Shown: piece after piece, positions 54,159 to 62,386 of the stretch
Layout of the letters: the number at the start of each line of letters is the position of its first letter
Numbering within the stretch: the first letter of the stretch is position 1
From: PALSA-607 sp963737705
GTDB lineage: Bacteria; Actinomycetota; Actinomycetes; Acidothermales; Acidothermaceae
Assembly: GCA_963737705.1 (NCBI GenBank)
Contig: CAVTTP010000005.1
Coordinates: 62,001-126,000, forward strand
Length of the DNA stretch: 64,000 nucleotides
Direction of reading: 5' to 3'
Translations under genes and position numbers: made by a program
Notes under the pieces: model-generated
Database searches by the model: none
What the model was told of the DNA's origin: nothing
What the model saw: only the letters and a program-made list of their open reading frames with translations

Positions 54159-54705
54159 CGACGCCTCCCTCGTGCATCGGCTGGCGCAGCACAGCGCGGG
54201 TGAGTTGCCTGACCCGATACGCGCGGCTCTTGACGGTGCCCTCGGGAACGCCCATGAGGCCGGCCACCTCGGTGATCGTCCGGTCCTCCACGTACATCAG
54301 CCTCCAGACCTCCTGCATCGTGCTGCCCTCTGGACCAAGCGCTTTGACCGCGTCGGCAAGGTGAATCCGGGACACCGCTGCCTCTGCCGGATCGTTCGCG
54401 AGCTGTCCCTCGAGAGCGGCTAACTCGGTGAGTGGCAACGTGTCGGGGCCGCGCTTGCGCAGCCAGAGCGCCGCCTGCCGTCTCGTGATTCCCCACAACC
54501 AGCCGCCCGGTGAGCCCTCGCGCCGGTAGCTACGCGCCGCTCGCCAAACTGCCAGAAAGCTCTCCTGCAACACATCCTCGACGTCGGCCGCTGGCATCAC
54601 GCGACGCAGTCGCGAGGCGAGCCAAGGGGCATGCCGAGCAAACAACTGCCGCAGCGCCGTATCGTCGCCCGCTGCTATCGCTGCGATCAGCTCGTCGTCG
54701 TCCAT
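54148..54705 (-). CDS. ECF-type RNA polymerase sigma factor
   Basis: 185-residue sigma factor. Region 2 is visible as ALRQLFARHAPWLASRLRRVMPAADVEDVLQESFLAVWRAARSY and region 4 as MQEVWRLMYVEDRTITEVAGLMGVPEGTVKSRAYRVRQL, with a linker lacking region 3. ATG at 54705 has GAGAAG upstream; the frame extends to 54843 but the added 46 residues are not sigma-like. It leads an operon of a membrane partner and an ABC exporter, so it probably controls their synthesis in response to envelope stress or a toxic compound. Confidence 0.85.
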   Translation of the reverse strand: MDDDELIAAIAAGDDTALRQLFARHAPWLASRLRRVMPAADVEDVLQESFLAVWRAARSYRREGSPGGWLWGITRRQAALWLRKRGPDTLPLTELAALEGQLANDPAEAAVSRIHLADAVKALGPEGSTMQEVWRLMYVEDRTITEVAGLMGVPEGTVKSRAYRVRQLTRAVLRQPMHEGGVDDL

Positions 54706-55030
54706 CGCTTCTCTATTGCGTTTCGCCGGCAACAGGTTCGCCGCGCGGGCAAGAAAGTTGTGGAGTGCCAGCAGCGGAAGTCTGGCGCGCTGGAGTCGGG
54801 GCAGCATCAGGGATGGTCCCCAACGTTCCCATGGGAGTCGCATGATCTATCAGGGACGTTAGGACGTCAGCGCTGCTTCAAGTGTTGGCGGCGCAACGGT
54901 CATCCGGCAGCTGACCTGCGCGTTTGCGTCGCATCTCGCCCTCGGCGAACAGTTGGCCCGCAGCCACGCGCGCGGGGCGGAACCGCACTGCTGGCGTGGG
55001 TCATGACCAATCGGAGCGGACCATCCTGAA
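54706..55030. other. Intergenic region upstream of the ECF sigma operon
   Basis: No convincing gene is present in these 325 bases. The segment should carry the sigma operon's promoter; a GGGAAC on the minus strand (about 54828) resembles an ECF -35 element, but I see no clear -10 partner. A direct GGACGT pair occurs near 54856-54869. The region also ends downstream of the LiaF-like gene. Confidence 0.4.
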
Positions 55031-55447
55031 TCAGCGGGTCCGCGTCACGCCACCGACGCGCACCGTCACGTCACCGAAGACGCTGTGGCCGTGTATACGG
55101 ACCGTACGATCCGGCGCGCTCTTGGGCGGGGCCGGGACATCGTTACGAAGTTCACCTCTGAACATGCCCCCGAACAACTCAACGTGAGTGTCCGCGGTGA
55201 CCAGCACATCGACGTCGCGAAAGATCGCATACGCGTTTATGACCAGCTCCGCCGGCGCGCTCTTGGTTTGAGATAAGTCGATGGTGACGTCGCCGAAAAT
55301 GGCGACGGCGATGAGCTCGTCTTCGACGTCCCAGCGCTGAGCAGCGGTTCCTTGTCGACCGGCCTCGAAGATGGGATCCACAGCAACGAGCCATCGCCGG
55401 CGCTTGCCCGAGGACAGCCTTTGACTGTTCATCGGCTGGCTGTTCAT
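55031..55447 (-). CDS. LiaF-like C-terminal domain protein
   Basis: 138 residues. The central part repeats short strands of the type LIAVAIFGDVTIDLS, NAYAIFRDVDVLV and HSVFGDVTVRVGG, the beta-solenoid pattern of LiaF C-terminal (cell-wall-active antibiotic response) proteins. The ATG at 55447 overlaps the stop of a 69-codon gene as ATGA, so the longer open frame upstream is not used. No membrane segment is visible. The N-terminus carries a 15-bp duplication (MNSQPMNSQR). Confidence 0.75.
   Translation of the reverse strand: MNSQPMNSQRLSSGKRRRWLVAVDPIFEAGRQGTAAQRWDVEDELIAVAIFGDVTIDLSQTKSAPAELVINAYAIFRDVDVLVTADTHVELFGGMFRGELRNDVPAPPKSAPDRTVRIHGHSVFGDVTVRVGGVTRTR
55418..55447. repeat. 15-bp duplication of a start-codon region
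   Basis: On the minus strand ATGAACAGCCAGCCG (55433-55447) is followed by ATGAACAGTCAAAGG (55418-55432), so MNSQP is followed by MNSQR. The two copies differ at four positions, giving two potential starts for the LiaF-like protein. Confidence 0.7.
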
Positions 55448-55653
55448 GGCGTTCCTGATACAGCCGCGAGGTGTAGGAGGGCCACACGCCGTTGCATCAA
55501 CGGCAGTTGAACCCACCGCTCGCGCTGCCACACTGATGACAACGATTGGCCCCGCTCCATTAACGGCAGGCCGGCGTGTAGCGACATCGGGGAATACGAC
55601 GGATCGAGGCCGACCAATCTCCGCCTGATTTGCGCAACGCGGTCCTCGATCAC
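55444..55653 (-). CDS. 69-residue protein coupled to the LiaF-like gene
   Basis: Unrecognised small gene. The GTG at 55653 has AAGGAG four nt upstream and the stop overlaps the LiaF-like start by 4 bp (ATGA), both good evidence of translation. The product starts VIEDRVAQIRRRLVGLDPSY, a short amphipathic helix followed by a Leu/Arg-rich C-terminus (PLMQRRVALLHLAAVSGTP) and no domain I know. It may be a partner of the LiaF-like protein. Confidence 0.6.
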   Translation of the reverse strand: MIEDRVAQIRRRLVGLDPSYSPMSLHAGLPLMERGQSLSSVWQRERWVQLPLMQRRVALLHLAAVSGTP

Positions 55654-55732
55654 GGGACTCCTTCGATGAGTGCACTGCTTTCTAAGTGACCTCATCGTGC
55701 CCGCGTCATCGCCAGTGCGTCGCAGGCACAAC

Positions 55733-55750
55733 GTCCCGTTCAGTCGGGAC
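55733..55750. promoter_or_regulatory. Operator-like inverted repeat in divergent region
   Basis: GTCCCG-TTCAGT-CGGGAC is a perfect 6-bp inverted repeat. It lies 79 nt before the 69-codon gene on the minus strand and 99 nt before the 43-codon gene on the plus strand, in the only intergenic space between the LiaF-like and ABC operons. Confidence 0.4.
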
Positions 55751-55849
55751 AACGGCCACCGGGACCATCGGCCCTTCAATGCAGGACGCAGGTAGCTGGG
55801 ACCGACCGTTGCAGCCTCCTACCGTCAAGGTATTCAGGAGGATGCCGTT

Positions 55850-55981
55850 ATGCCGCAATCGTTCGATGTCGACGTGGATGCGTTGCTGATGGACGCGAGG
55901 ACCACCGCCGTTGACGTCAAGGTGCAGCTCGCGCCCGCGCGGACCGTAGACCATGCGCTAGCTCGAGGATTGCGGAGGTGA
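55850..55981 (+). CDS. 43-residue protein upstream of ABC exporter
   Basis: A short frame with a perfect AGGAGG eight nt before its ATG. The product reads MPQSFDVDVDALLMDARTTA and ends in a basic tail ARGLRR; no domain is recognised. Its stop overlaps the GTG start of the ABC ATPase as GTGA, so it may be a translational leader or a small partner of the exporter. It has no obvious membrane segment. Confidence 0.5.
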   Translation: MPQSFDVDVDALLMDARTTAVDVKVQLAPARTVDHALARGLRR

Positions 55982-56913
55982 GTCGTTCGATGGTGACGGA
56001 CGCGATTAGGACCGAAGGATTGTCAAAGACCTACGGCGGCGTCGACGCACTGCAGGATCTCGACCTTGTCGTTGCGCCCGGTGAGGTGGTGGGCTACCTC
56101 GGCCCGAATGGCGCGGGGAAAACCACGACGATACGGCTGCTGCTGGGGCTGATCCGACCGACCAACGGGCGAGCGGAGATTTTCGGATTCGATTGCCAAC
56201 GCGCGCCAGTCGAGGCGCACCGCCGGTTGTCGTATGTCGCGGGTGAGGCAAGCCTATGGCCGTCCTTGACGGGTGAGGAGACGCTCCACTTGTTAGCGCG
56301 GGTGCAGGGGCAAGTTGACACTGCATATCGGGATGAGCTGGTTGCCAGATTCGAACTGGACCAATCGAAGAAGGTTCGCACCTACTCCAAGGGCAATCGG
56401 CAGAAGCTAATTCTGATTGCAGCGTTAATGGCGCGCCCCGATCTGTTGGTGCTCGATGAGCCGACGAGTGGCTTGGATCCGCTGATGGAGCAGGCGTTCC
56501 GCCTTTGTATTCACGAGGCGAAGGAACGTGGTCAAGCGGTATTCCTGTCCTCACACATCCTCAGCGAAGTAGAGGCGCTGTGCGACCGAGTCGGGATCTT
56601 GCGAGCGGGCCGGCTGGTCGAGATGGGCACCCTTGCGCAGATGCGCCACCTCTCTGCGCTGACGGTAGAAGCGACATTCGACGGTTCGGTTCCGGATCTG
56701 TCGCGGGTTCCTGGCGTGAGTTCGATTCAAGTTGAGGGTCGCGTTGTTCGCTGTCAGGTGCGCGGAACAGTCGAACCGCTTCTCAGGGTGTTGGCGGCTT
56801 CCCGCGTGCATGAACTGTTGAGCCGCGAGCCCTCTTTGGAGGAATTGTTCTTGGCACATTACGGCGCAGGCGAAGACGTAGAGACAGCGAACGTGCCCAC
56901 ACATGTCGGCTGA
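55978..56913 (+). CDS. ABC exporter ATP-binding protein
   Basis: 311-residue ATPase of the ABC-2/daunorubicin-resistance type. Walker A YLGPNGAGKTTTIRLLLGL, the signature region VRTYSKGNRQKLILIAAL and Walker B LLVLDEPTSGLDPLMEQ are present, followed by a C-terminal extension that senses substrate in this family. The signature reads YSKGNRQK instead of LSGGQ, a common variant. GTG at 55978 overlaps the small upstream gene; an ATG at 55990 is also possible. It overlaps the permease gene by 11 bp. Confidence 0.88.
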   Translation: MSRSMVTDAIRTEGLSKTYGGVDALQDLDLVVAPGEVVGYLGPNGAGKTTTIRLLLGLIRPTNGRAEIFGFDCQRAPVEAHRRLSYVAGEASLWPSLTGEETLHLLARVQGQVDTAYRDELVARFELDQSKKVRTYSKGNRQKLILIAALMARPDLLVLDEPTSGLDPLMEQAFRLCIHEAKERGQAVFLSSHILSEVEALCDRVGILRAGRLVEMGTLAQMRHLSALTVEATFDGSVPDLSRVPGVSSIQVEGRVVRCQVRGTVEPLLRVLAASRVHELLSREPSLEELFLAHYGAGEDVETANVPTHVG

Positions 56914-58570
56914 GCCTGCACGACAGATACCACTTGCACTGCAGACACCCATTGTCAGCGTCCGCCTGCCGGGCACAGTCATCGTCTGGTTGACGGCCCG
57001 AAAGGCCCTGCGTTCGGCGGTTGTCTGGGGCGCTGTGTTCGGGCTTTATGTCACCTCGTCGGCACTGGGTTACGCCGCGACCTACAAGACACCGGCCGCG
57101 CGGGCCGAGCTGGCGGCAACGTTCGGAGCGAACGCCGGCTTCAACGCACTTATCGGACCAGCCCATCAGATCGGCACGGTCGCCGGCTTTACTGCATGGC
57201 GCAGCCTCGGAGTGCTCAGCATCGTCGGCGGTGTATGGGGACTGTTGATCGCTACCCGGCTGCTGCGAGGAGAAGAGGATGCTGGGCGTTGGGAGTTGCT
57301 CCTCGTCGGACAAACGACACGACGGGGCGCAACGGCGAAGGCACTCGCTGGGCTAGCGACCGGGCTGCTGGCCTTATGGGCTGTCACAGCAACCATCGGC
57401 GTTGCCGTGGGTCGCGCTCATACGGTGAACATTGGTACGCGCCCGGCATTGTTCCTGGCGACCGCGCTGGTCTGCAGTGCGGCAATTTTCTTGAGCGCGG
57501 GAGCGCTGGCGAGCCAAGTGGCTCCCACCCGCCGACAAGCCTCCGGCTATGCCGCAGCCGCACTCGGAGTGTCCTTTGCGTTACGGATGCTCGCCGACTC
57601 CGGAACAGGCCTCGCCTGGTTACGTTGGCTCTCGCCGCTCGGCTGGGTCGAGGAGCTCCGACCCCTCAGCTCACCCCAACCGCTGATGCTCGTTCCGATC
57701 GCCGCACTCGTCGCCGCCATGGCGGGCCTCGCAATCCATCTGGCCAGCGTGCGCGACCTCGGCGAGAGCGTGATCGCTGACCGATCGACCGCAAGCGCTC
57801 ACACCAGATTGCTGTCCAGCTCGGCTGGGCTAGCGATTCGGCTCACCCGCAGCGTGCTCATCGCCTGGGGTATCTCGATCGCATTGCTGAGCCTGATGAT
57901 GGGCCTCATCGCGAAGTCTGTGGGCAGCGTCTTGTCCGACAACGCAGGTGACCGTGCCGCGTTTGCGAAGATGGGTTTTCGCGGCTCAGGCGCAGAGCAG
58001 TACCTGGCGATCACGTTCCTGATTGTGGCTTTGCTGATCGCGCTCGCGGCGGCCGGGCAGATCGGTGCGGCGCGCAGCGAAGAATTCGGGGGCCGCCTCG
58101 ACCACTTGCTCGTTCGCCCGGTGTCGCGCCATGCCTGGCTGACGGGTCGCCTCGCGGAGGCGACCACCTACCTGGTTGTCGGTGGATTGCTCGCGGGTAC
58201 CGTCTGCTGGCTCGGCGCCGCAAGTCAGCACAGCGGTGTCGGACTTTCCACGTTGCTCAACGCTGGGCTGAATGTCGTCCCGCCCGCGCTGTTCGTCTTA
58301 GGGATGGGTGCACTCACATTCGGCGCGTGCCCGCGAGCCGTTCCGGCAGTGACCTACGGTCTTCTCGCGTGGTCGTTCTTAGTCGAGATCATCGGCGGGA
58401 TCGTCGGCGCCTCGCATTGGATCCTCGACACTTCACTCTTTCACCAGATGTCCGCCGCGCCAGCTGTCAGCCCGGATTGGGCCAGCGGCGCTGTCGTGGC
58501 CATGCTCGGTATTGCAGCGGCTGGCCTCGGCGCGGTTGCGTTCCACCGCCGCGACCTCGCAGGTGAATAG
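56903..58570 (+). CDS. ABC-2-type exporter permease
   Basis: 555-residue polytopic protein with about twelve helices, the double-length ABC-2 permease type (as in Tmr/antibiotic-exporter families). Segments include GVWGLLIATRLLRGEEDAGRWELLLVG, a cytoplasmic loop typical of this family. It shares 11 bp with the ATPase gene, so both are one exporter. The substrate is unknown; polyketide or macrolide export is usual for this class. Confidence 0.85.
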   Translation: MSAEPARQIPLALQTPIVSVRLPGTVIVWLTARKALRSAVVWGAVFGLYVTSSALGYAATYKTPAARAELAATFGANAGFNALIGPAHQIGTVAGFTAWRSLGVLSIVGGVWGLLIATRLLRGEEDAGRWELLLVGQTTRRGATAKALAGLATGLLALWAVTATIGVAVGRAHTVNIGTRPALFLATALVCSAAIFLSAGALASQVAPTRRQASGYAAAALGVSFALRMLADSGTGLAWLRWLSPLGWVEELRPLSSPQPLMLVPIAALVAAMAGLAIHLASVRDLGESVIADRSTASAHTRLLSSSAGLAIRLTRSVLIAWGISIALLSLMMGLIAKSVGSVLSDNAGDRAAFAKMGFRGSGAEQYLAITFLIVALLIALAAAGQIGAARSEEFGGRLDHLLVRPVSRHAWLTGRLAEATTYLVVGGLLAGTVCWLGAASQHSGVGLSTLLNAGLNVVPPALFVLGMGALTFGACPRAVPAVTYGLLAWSFLVEIIGGIVGASHWILDTSLFHQMSAAPAVSPDWASGAVVAMLGIAAAGLGAVAFHRRDLAGE

Positions 58571-58631
58571 CTTGATCGACAGAACGCTGGGTCCCCCGGC
58601 AGAGTGACATTGCCTCTGACCTGCGGGTTTG

Positions 58632-58704
58632 CTCCTGCGATAGGACTCGAACCTATAACCTGCCGGTTAACAGCCGGCTGCTCTGCCAATTGAGCTACGC
58701 AGGA
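58632..58704 (-). tRNA. tRNA-Asn (GTT)
   Basis: The minus strand folds as acceptor TCCTGCG/CGCAGGA, D arm GCTC/GAGC, anticodon arm with CTGTTAA (anticodon GTT) and T arm TAGG-TTCGAG-CCTA, with discriminator G. CCA is not fully encoded. The 208 nt between it and the next gene hold no other feature I can support. Confidence 0.95.
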
Positions 58705-58912
58705 ATGCTGGCCAGCGAACCGGCCGTTGGTGCCTCCGTAGGGTATCGCACGAGCCAGCGTGGCCTCAGGCCGTCGCGGCCGTACTCGACCGCGACGAAC
58801 CGTGGGGATAACGTCGGGTGTCGCGGGTACGTACAACTGCAGATCAGGACCGACGCGAGCGCCGCCAGGCAATCCGACCGGTTGACAGACGTCCTACATC
58901 CGAGGAGCGCGC

Positions 58913-59221
58913 ATGCGATACAAGGCCACTCTCGTCATCGGAATCGCCGCGGGTTACGTCCTCGGCGCACGCGCCGGGCGGCAGCGTTACGAGCAGATCA
59001 AGAGGCTCACGCAGACGGTCAAGAAGAACCCCGTCGTTCAGCAAGCAGCCGACAAGGTGCAGGCTCAGGCACTACACCTCGGTGACCGGGCGCGCCGCGT
59101 CGTGCAGGAGAAGGCCGGATCAGTGGGGTCGGATCTGGTCGGCAAGGTGACCAGCCGCTTCGGCAGCCACGAGATCAATCTGGACGCCGACCATACCTAC
59201 GCGAACGGTTCGATGACCTGA
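58913..59221 (+). CDS. YtxH-like small protein
   Basis: 102 residues. The N-terminus has a short hydrophobic segment ATLVIGIAAGYVLGARAG with a glycine-rich pattern, then a long Lys/Gln-rich helix (RYEQIKRLTQTVKKNPVVQQAADKVQ), which is the YtxH-type pattern of stress-related envelope proteins. GAGGAG six nt before the ATG is a good ribosome site. It converges on the sigma gene, with 5 nt between the stops. Confidence 0.7.
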   Translation: MRYKATLVIGIAAGYVLGARAGRQRYEQIKRLTQTVKKNPVVQQAADKVQAQALHLGDRARRVVQEKAGSVGSDLVGKVTSRFGSHEINLDADHTYANGSMT

Positions 59222-59226
59222 GTTCG

Positions 59227-60402
59227 CTAGTCGATAAGGAAGTCGCGCAACCGCGTCGCGCACGGTGGCTGACGTAGCTTCGCGAGCGTCTTCGTTTCGA
59301 TCTGCCTGATGCGTTCGCGCGTGACACCGAAGCGCTGGCCGACCTCTTCGAGTGTGTGCGAGAAGCCGTCGATGAGGCCGTAGCGCATCGTGATGACTTG
59401 TTGCTCGCGCTCCCCCAACGTTGCAAGCACGTCTGCCAACTGCTGAAGCATCATCGTGTACGTTGCGGCCTCTGCGGGGGCTACTGCATCGACATCCTCG
59501 ATGAGGTCGCCCAGCGTGGCGCTGTCTTCGCCGACGGGCGATTGGAACGAGATCGGCTCTTGGGCGATTGCCTGAATCTCACGTACGCGGTCTACCGTGA
59601 GATCGAGTTCGGCGGCTAGTTCGATCGGCGTAGCTTCGCGACCGTTGAGTTGCACGAAGGCCCGCTGCGTACGAACAAGCTTGTTGATCGCATCGATCAT
59701 GTGGGCCGGCACGCGAATAGTGCGACCTTGGTCGGCCATGGAACGTGTAATGGCCTGCCGGATCCACCAGATCGCGTAGGTCGAGAACTTGTAGCCGCGT
59801 GTGTAATCGAACTTTTCGACGGCGCGAATGAGGCCGAGATTGCCTTCCTGGATGAGATCCAGAAACAGCATGCCCCGACCGGTGTAGCGCTTGGCGATCG
59901 AGACGACGAGCCGGAGGTTGGCTTCGATGAGTCCACGCTTCGCAGTGCGGCCATCGCATTCGACGAGCTCCAGTTCGCGTCGCAACTGGCTCGACATTGC
60001 TACCCCGCTCGCAAGCTTCTCGCCTGCGAACAGCCCTGCCTCGATGCGCTTTGCGAGATCAACCTCTTGCTCTGCAGTGAGTAGCGGGACGCGGCCAATC
60101 TCTTTCAGATAGGTGCGCACTGGGTCGGCGGACGGCGCCCAGCCGACAACTGCATCGCGTTGCGCAGGCAGCTCAGCTTCGTCGTCATCGATCGGCGCCG
60201 CAGCCTCAACCTCGACATCGTCGGCGTCGTCGACATCAACTTCGGCAACGTCCGTGACCGCCACAATCGCGACGTCAGGGCTCTCGAATATCTCGAGCGT
60301 GTCGACATCGACGACAACCTCGAGCGCGCCACCGGACCGCTGATGCGGAAGGTGCGCAATGAACTGGAGCGGCTCAGTCGCCGCAAGCATCCCCACGGAC
60401 AT
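59227..60402 (-). CDS. Sigma-70 family RNA polymerase sigma factor (group 1/2)
   Basis: 391-residue sigma factor. The N-terminal 80 residues are acidic and low in complexity. Region 1.2 is DPVRTYLKEIGRVPLLTAEQEVDLAKRIEAG, region 2 includes RLVVSIAKRYTGRGMLFLDLIQEGNLGLIRAVEKFDYTRGYKFSTYAIWWIRQAI, and region 4.2 is TLEEVGQRFGVTRERIRQIETKTLAKLR. All -10 and -35 contact regions are intact. The last residues depart from the usual primary-sigma ending, and the site next to dnaG is shared with secondary HrdA-type factors in Streptomyces (recalled), so it may be the primary or a close secondary factor. Confidence 0.88.
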   Translation of the reverse strand: MSVGMLAATEPLQFIAHLPHQRSGGALEVVVDVDTLEIFESPDVAIVAVTDVAEVDVDDADDVEVEAAAPIDDDEAELPAQRDAVVGWAPSADPVRTYLKEIGRVPLLTAEQEVDLAKRIEAGLFAGEKLASGVAMSSQLRRELELVECDGRTAKRGLIEANLRLVVSIAKRYTGRGMLFLDLIQEGNLGLIRAVEKFDYTRGYKFSTYAIWWIRQAITRSMADQGRTIRVPAHMIDAINKLVRTQRAFVQLNGREATPIELAAELDLTVDRVREIQAIAQEPISFQSPVGEDSATLGDLIEDVDAVAPAEAATYTMMLQQLADVLATLGEREQQVITMRYGLIDGFSHTLEEVGQRFGVTRERIRQIETKTLAKLRQPPCATRLRDFLID

Positions 60403-60488
60403 AAGTGTGCCGGGGTATCGGGCCGCGCGAGGCTACTCCGGAAAATCCGTGGACAGGACTATGCCAACTCGGCCGAAATCGCACTACT

Positions 60489-60532
60489 TTCAACGTCGCA
60501 GACGCCAGACTTCAACGTCGCAGACGCCAGTC
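60489..60532. repeat. 22-bp tandem duplication at the dnaG stop codon
   Basis: TTCAACGTCGCAGACGCCAG followed by AC (60489-60510) is repeated with final TC (60511-60532), 21 of 22 identical. The dnaG stop (60531-60533) is at the end of the second copy, so the repeats lie directly downstream of dnaG, before the sigma gene promoter. Confidence 0.88.
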
Positions 60533-62375
60533 AGGAGACGCCGAGCGTGCCTTCGAGGTCGTCGCGGCGCCGTTTCTCCAACGTCACCAGGTCGCCGAAG
60601 AGACGGTTGTACTCCGGGGCAACCTCGATGGGATTCAGTCGCTGGAGGCGAGACTTCACGTCGGCGATCTGCCGGTCGACCGCCCGCACCCGTAACTGCG
60701 CGAGTTGGGCGCGCGCGTAACGTTCGTCGGGTTCGGTCGCCGCAAGGATGGGCTCGACAACGAGTTCGGTGATGAGCGCGCGCACCCGGTCATCGATGGC
60801 GGCCTCAAGGACGGCGTTGACCCACACATCGCCGCCCGCAGTCGACCCCGTGCCGCCGGCTTTGGCGACGGCGTCCCGGACTTCGCTGTAGGCGAGGTGG
60901 GTGAAAGCCAGCGGGTCTAGCTGGTCGAAGGCCGGCCCGAGCAGTGCAGGTCGTTGCACCGCGAGCTTCAGTGCCTCGCGCTCGACCTGCAGCGTCGGAT
61001 CACGCGGATCTGGCGCAGCGACGCTTCGACTGCGCCCGCCACTCGACGTCCCGGCAATGCGGCGTACCCGCTCGAGAACCCCGAGCTCGTCAGGCGCACC
61101 GACCCAGCCGGCGAGCCTGCGGGCGTACTCGTCGCGCAGCGAGGTGTCTTTGATCGACGCCACGAGGGGCATCGTGCGCTCGAGGGCGGCGACCCGGCCC
61201 TCTGAGGTCTCCAGGTTGAACCCCGCGAGGACGCTGCGCACCGCGAACTCGAACAGCGGCTGGCGACGCGCGACCAGATCGCGCACGGCCGCGTCGCCCT
61301 TGGCGATCCGCAGTTCGCAGGGGTCCATGCTGTCGGGGCTGATCGCCACGAAGGTGTGCGTGACGAACTTCTGGTCGCTCTCGAAGGCGCGAAGGGCGGC
61401 CTTCTGGCCCGCGGCGTCGCCGTCGAAGGTGAAGATCACCTCACCGGCGTACTCCGCGGAGTCGAGCAGCAGCCGCCGCAGGATCCGAACGTGCTCGTCG
61501 CCGAAGGCGGTGCCGCAGGTGGCAACTGCCGTCGTGACGCCCGCGAGGTGGCAGGCCATGACGTCTGTGTAGCCCTCGACCACGACGGCCTGGCCGGCCT
61601 TTGCCATCTCGCGCCGAGCGAGATCGATGCCGTAGAGCACCTGGCTCTTCTTGTACAAGGGGCTCTCAGGCGTATTCAGATACTTCGGCCCATCGTCGTC
61701 CGCTCGAAGTTTGCGTGCGCCGAAACCGACGACATCGCCGGTGACGTCACGGATCGGCCAGACGAGCCGGCCCCTGAACCGATCGATGAGGCCGCGCTGG
61801 CCGCGGCTGGCCAACCCACCGGTCGCCAACTCCTCGTCGGTGAAGCCACGTCCGCGCAGATGCTTGACGAGGTTTTCCCACCCGTTGGGCGCGTAGCCCA
61901 CGCCGAAGTGGGCAGCCGCGGCGGAGTCGAACCCGCGCTCGTTCAAGAAGGTGCGGCCGACGACAGCTTCCGCGCTGGTCAGCTGCTCGGCGAAGTACTC
62001 CGCGGCGGCCTTGTGGGCATCGACCAGCCGCGCTCGCTGGCCCTGCTGGGCGCGTGGCGCGGATCCGCCCTGCTCGTAGTGCAGTTCATAGTTGGCTCGG
62101 GCCGCAAGGTGCTCCACTGCCTCGCTGAAGGACAAGACGTCGATCTTCTGGATGAAGCTGATGACGTCGCCCCCCTCGCCGCAGCCGAAGCAATGCCAGA
62201 AGCCGCGGGCTGGAGTGACGTTGAACGATGGTGAACGCTCGTCGTGGAAGGGGCAAAGGCCCTTCAGCGAACCGCCGCCGGCACTCTTGAGCGTCACGTG
62301 CTCGCTGATCACGTCGGCGACTGGGGACAGCTCACGCACTCGAGCGATGTCGCTGTCAGGAATCCGGCCGGCCAC
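60531..62375 (-). CDS. dnaG: DNA primase DnaG
   Basis: Synthesises RNA primers for replication. From the GTG at 62375 the protein has 614 residues. The zinc finger is CPFHDERSPSF...FWHCFGCGEGGD (CHC2 type) near residues 38-62, the TOPRIM domain includes VVVEGYTDVMACHLAG and FTFDGDAAGQKAAL, and the C-terminal helicase-binding domain follows from about 450. The frame runs on upstream into the phzF-like gene but without conserved residues, and GTG at 62375 begins the usual GRIPDSDIARVRE start. It is last in the dgt-GNAT-phzF operon. Confidence 0.95.
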   Translation of the reverse strand: MAGRIPDSDIARVRELSPVADVISEHVTLKSAGGGSLKGLCPFHDERSPSFNVTPARGFWHCFGCGEGGDVISFIQKIDVLSFSEAVEHLAARANYELHYEQGGSAPRAQQGQRARLVDAHKAAAEYFAEQLTSAEAVVGRTFLNERGFDSAAAAHFGVGYAPNGWENLVKHLRGRGFTDEELATGGLASRGQRGLIDRFRGRLVWPIRDVTGDVVGFGARKLRADDDGPKYLNTPESPLYKKSQVLYGIDLARREMAKAGQAVVVEGYTDVMACHLAGVTTAVATCGTAFGDEHVRILRRLLLDSAEYAGEVIFTFDGDAAGQKAALRAFESDQKFVTHTFVAISPDSMDPCELRIAKGDAAVRDLVARRQPLFEFAVRSVLAGFNLETSEGRVAALERTMPLVASIKDTSLRDEYARRLAGWVGAPDELGVLERVRRIAGTSSGGRSRSVAAPDPRDPTLQVEREALKLAVQRPALLGPAFDQLDPLAFTHLAYSEVRDAVAKAGGTGSTAGGDVWVNAVLEAAIDDRVRALITELVVEPILAATEPDERYARAQLAQLRVRAVDRQIADVKSRLQRLNPIEVAPEYNRLFGDLVTLEKRRRDDLEGTLGVS

Positions 62376-62386
62376 GATCCCCGAGT

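Noticed and set aside
54706..54843. N-terminal extension of the ECF sigma factor
   Set aside because: The 46 added residues do not resemble any sigma region, and the ATG at 54705 has a usable ribosome site.
54148..58570. A two-component LiaRS system around the LiaF-like gene
   Set aside because: No histidine kinase or response regulator gene lies within this part of the window.
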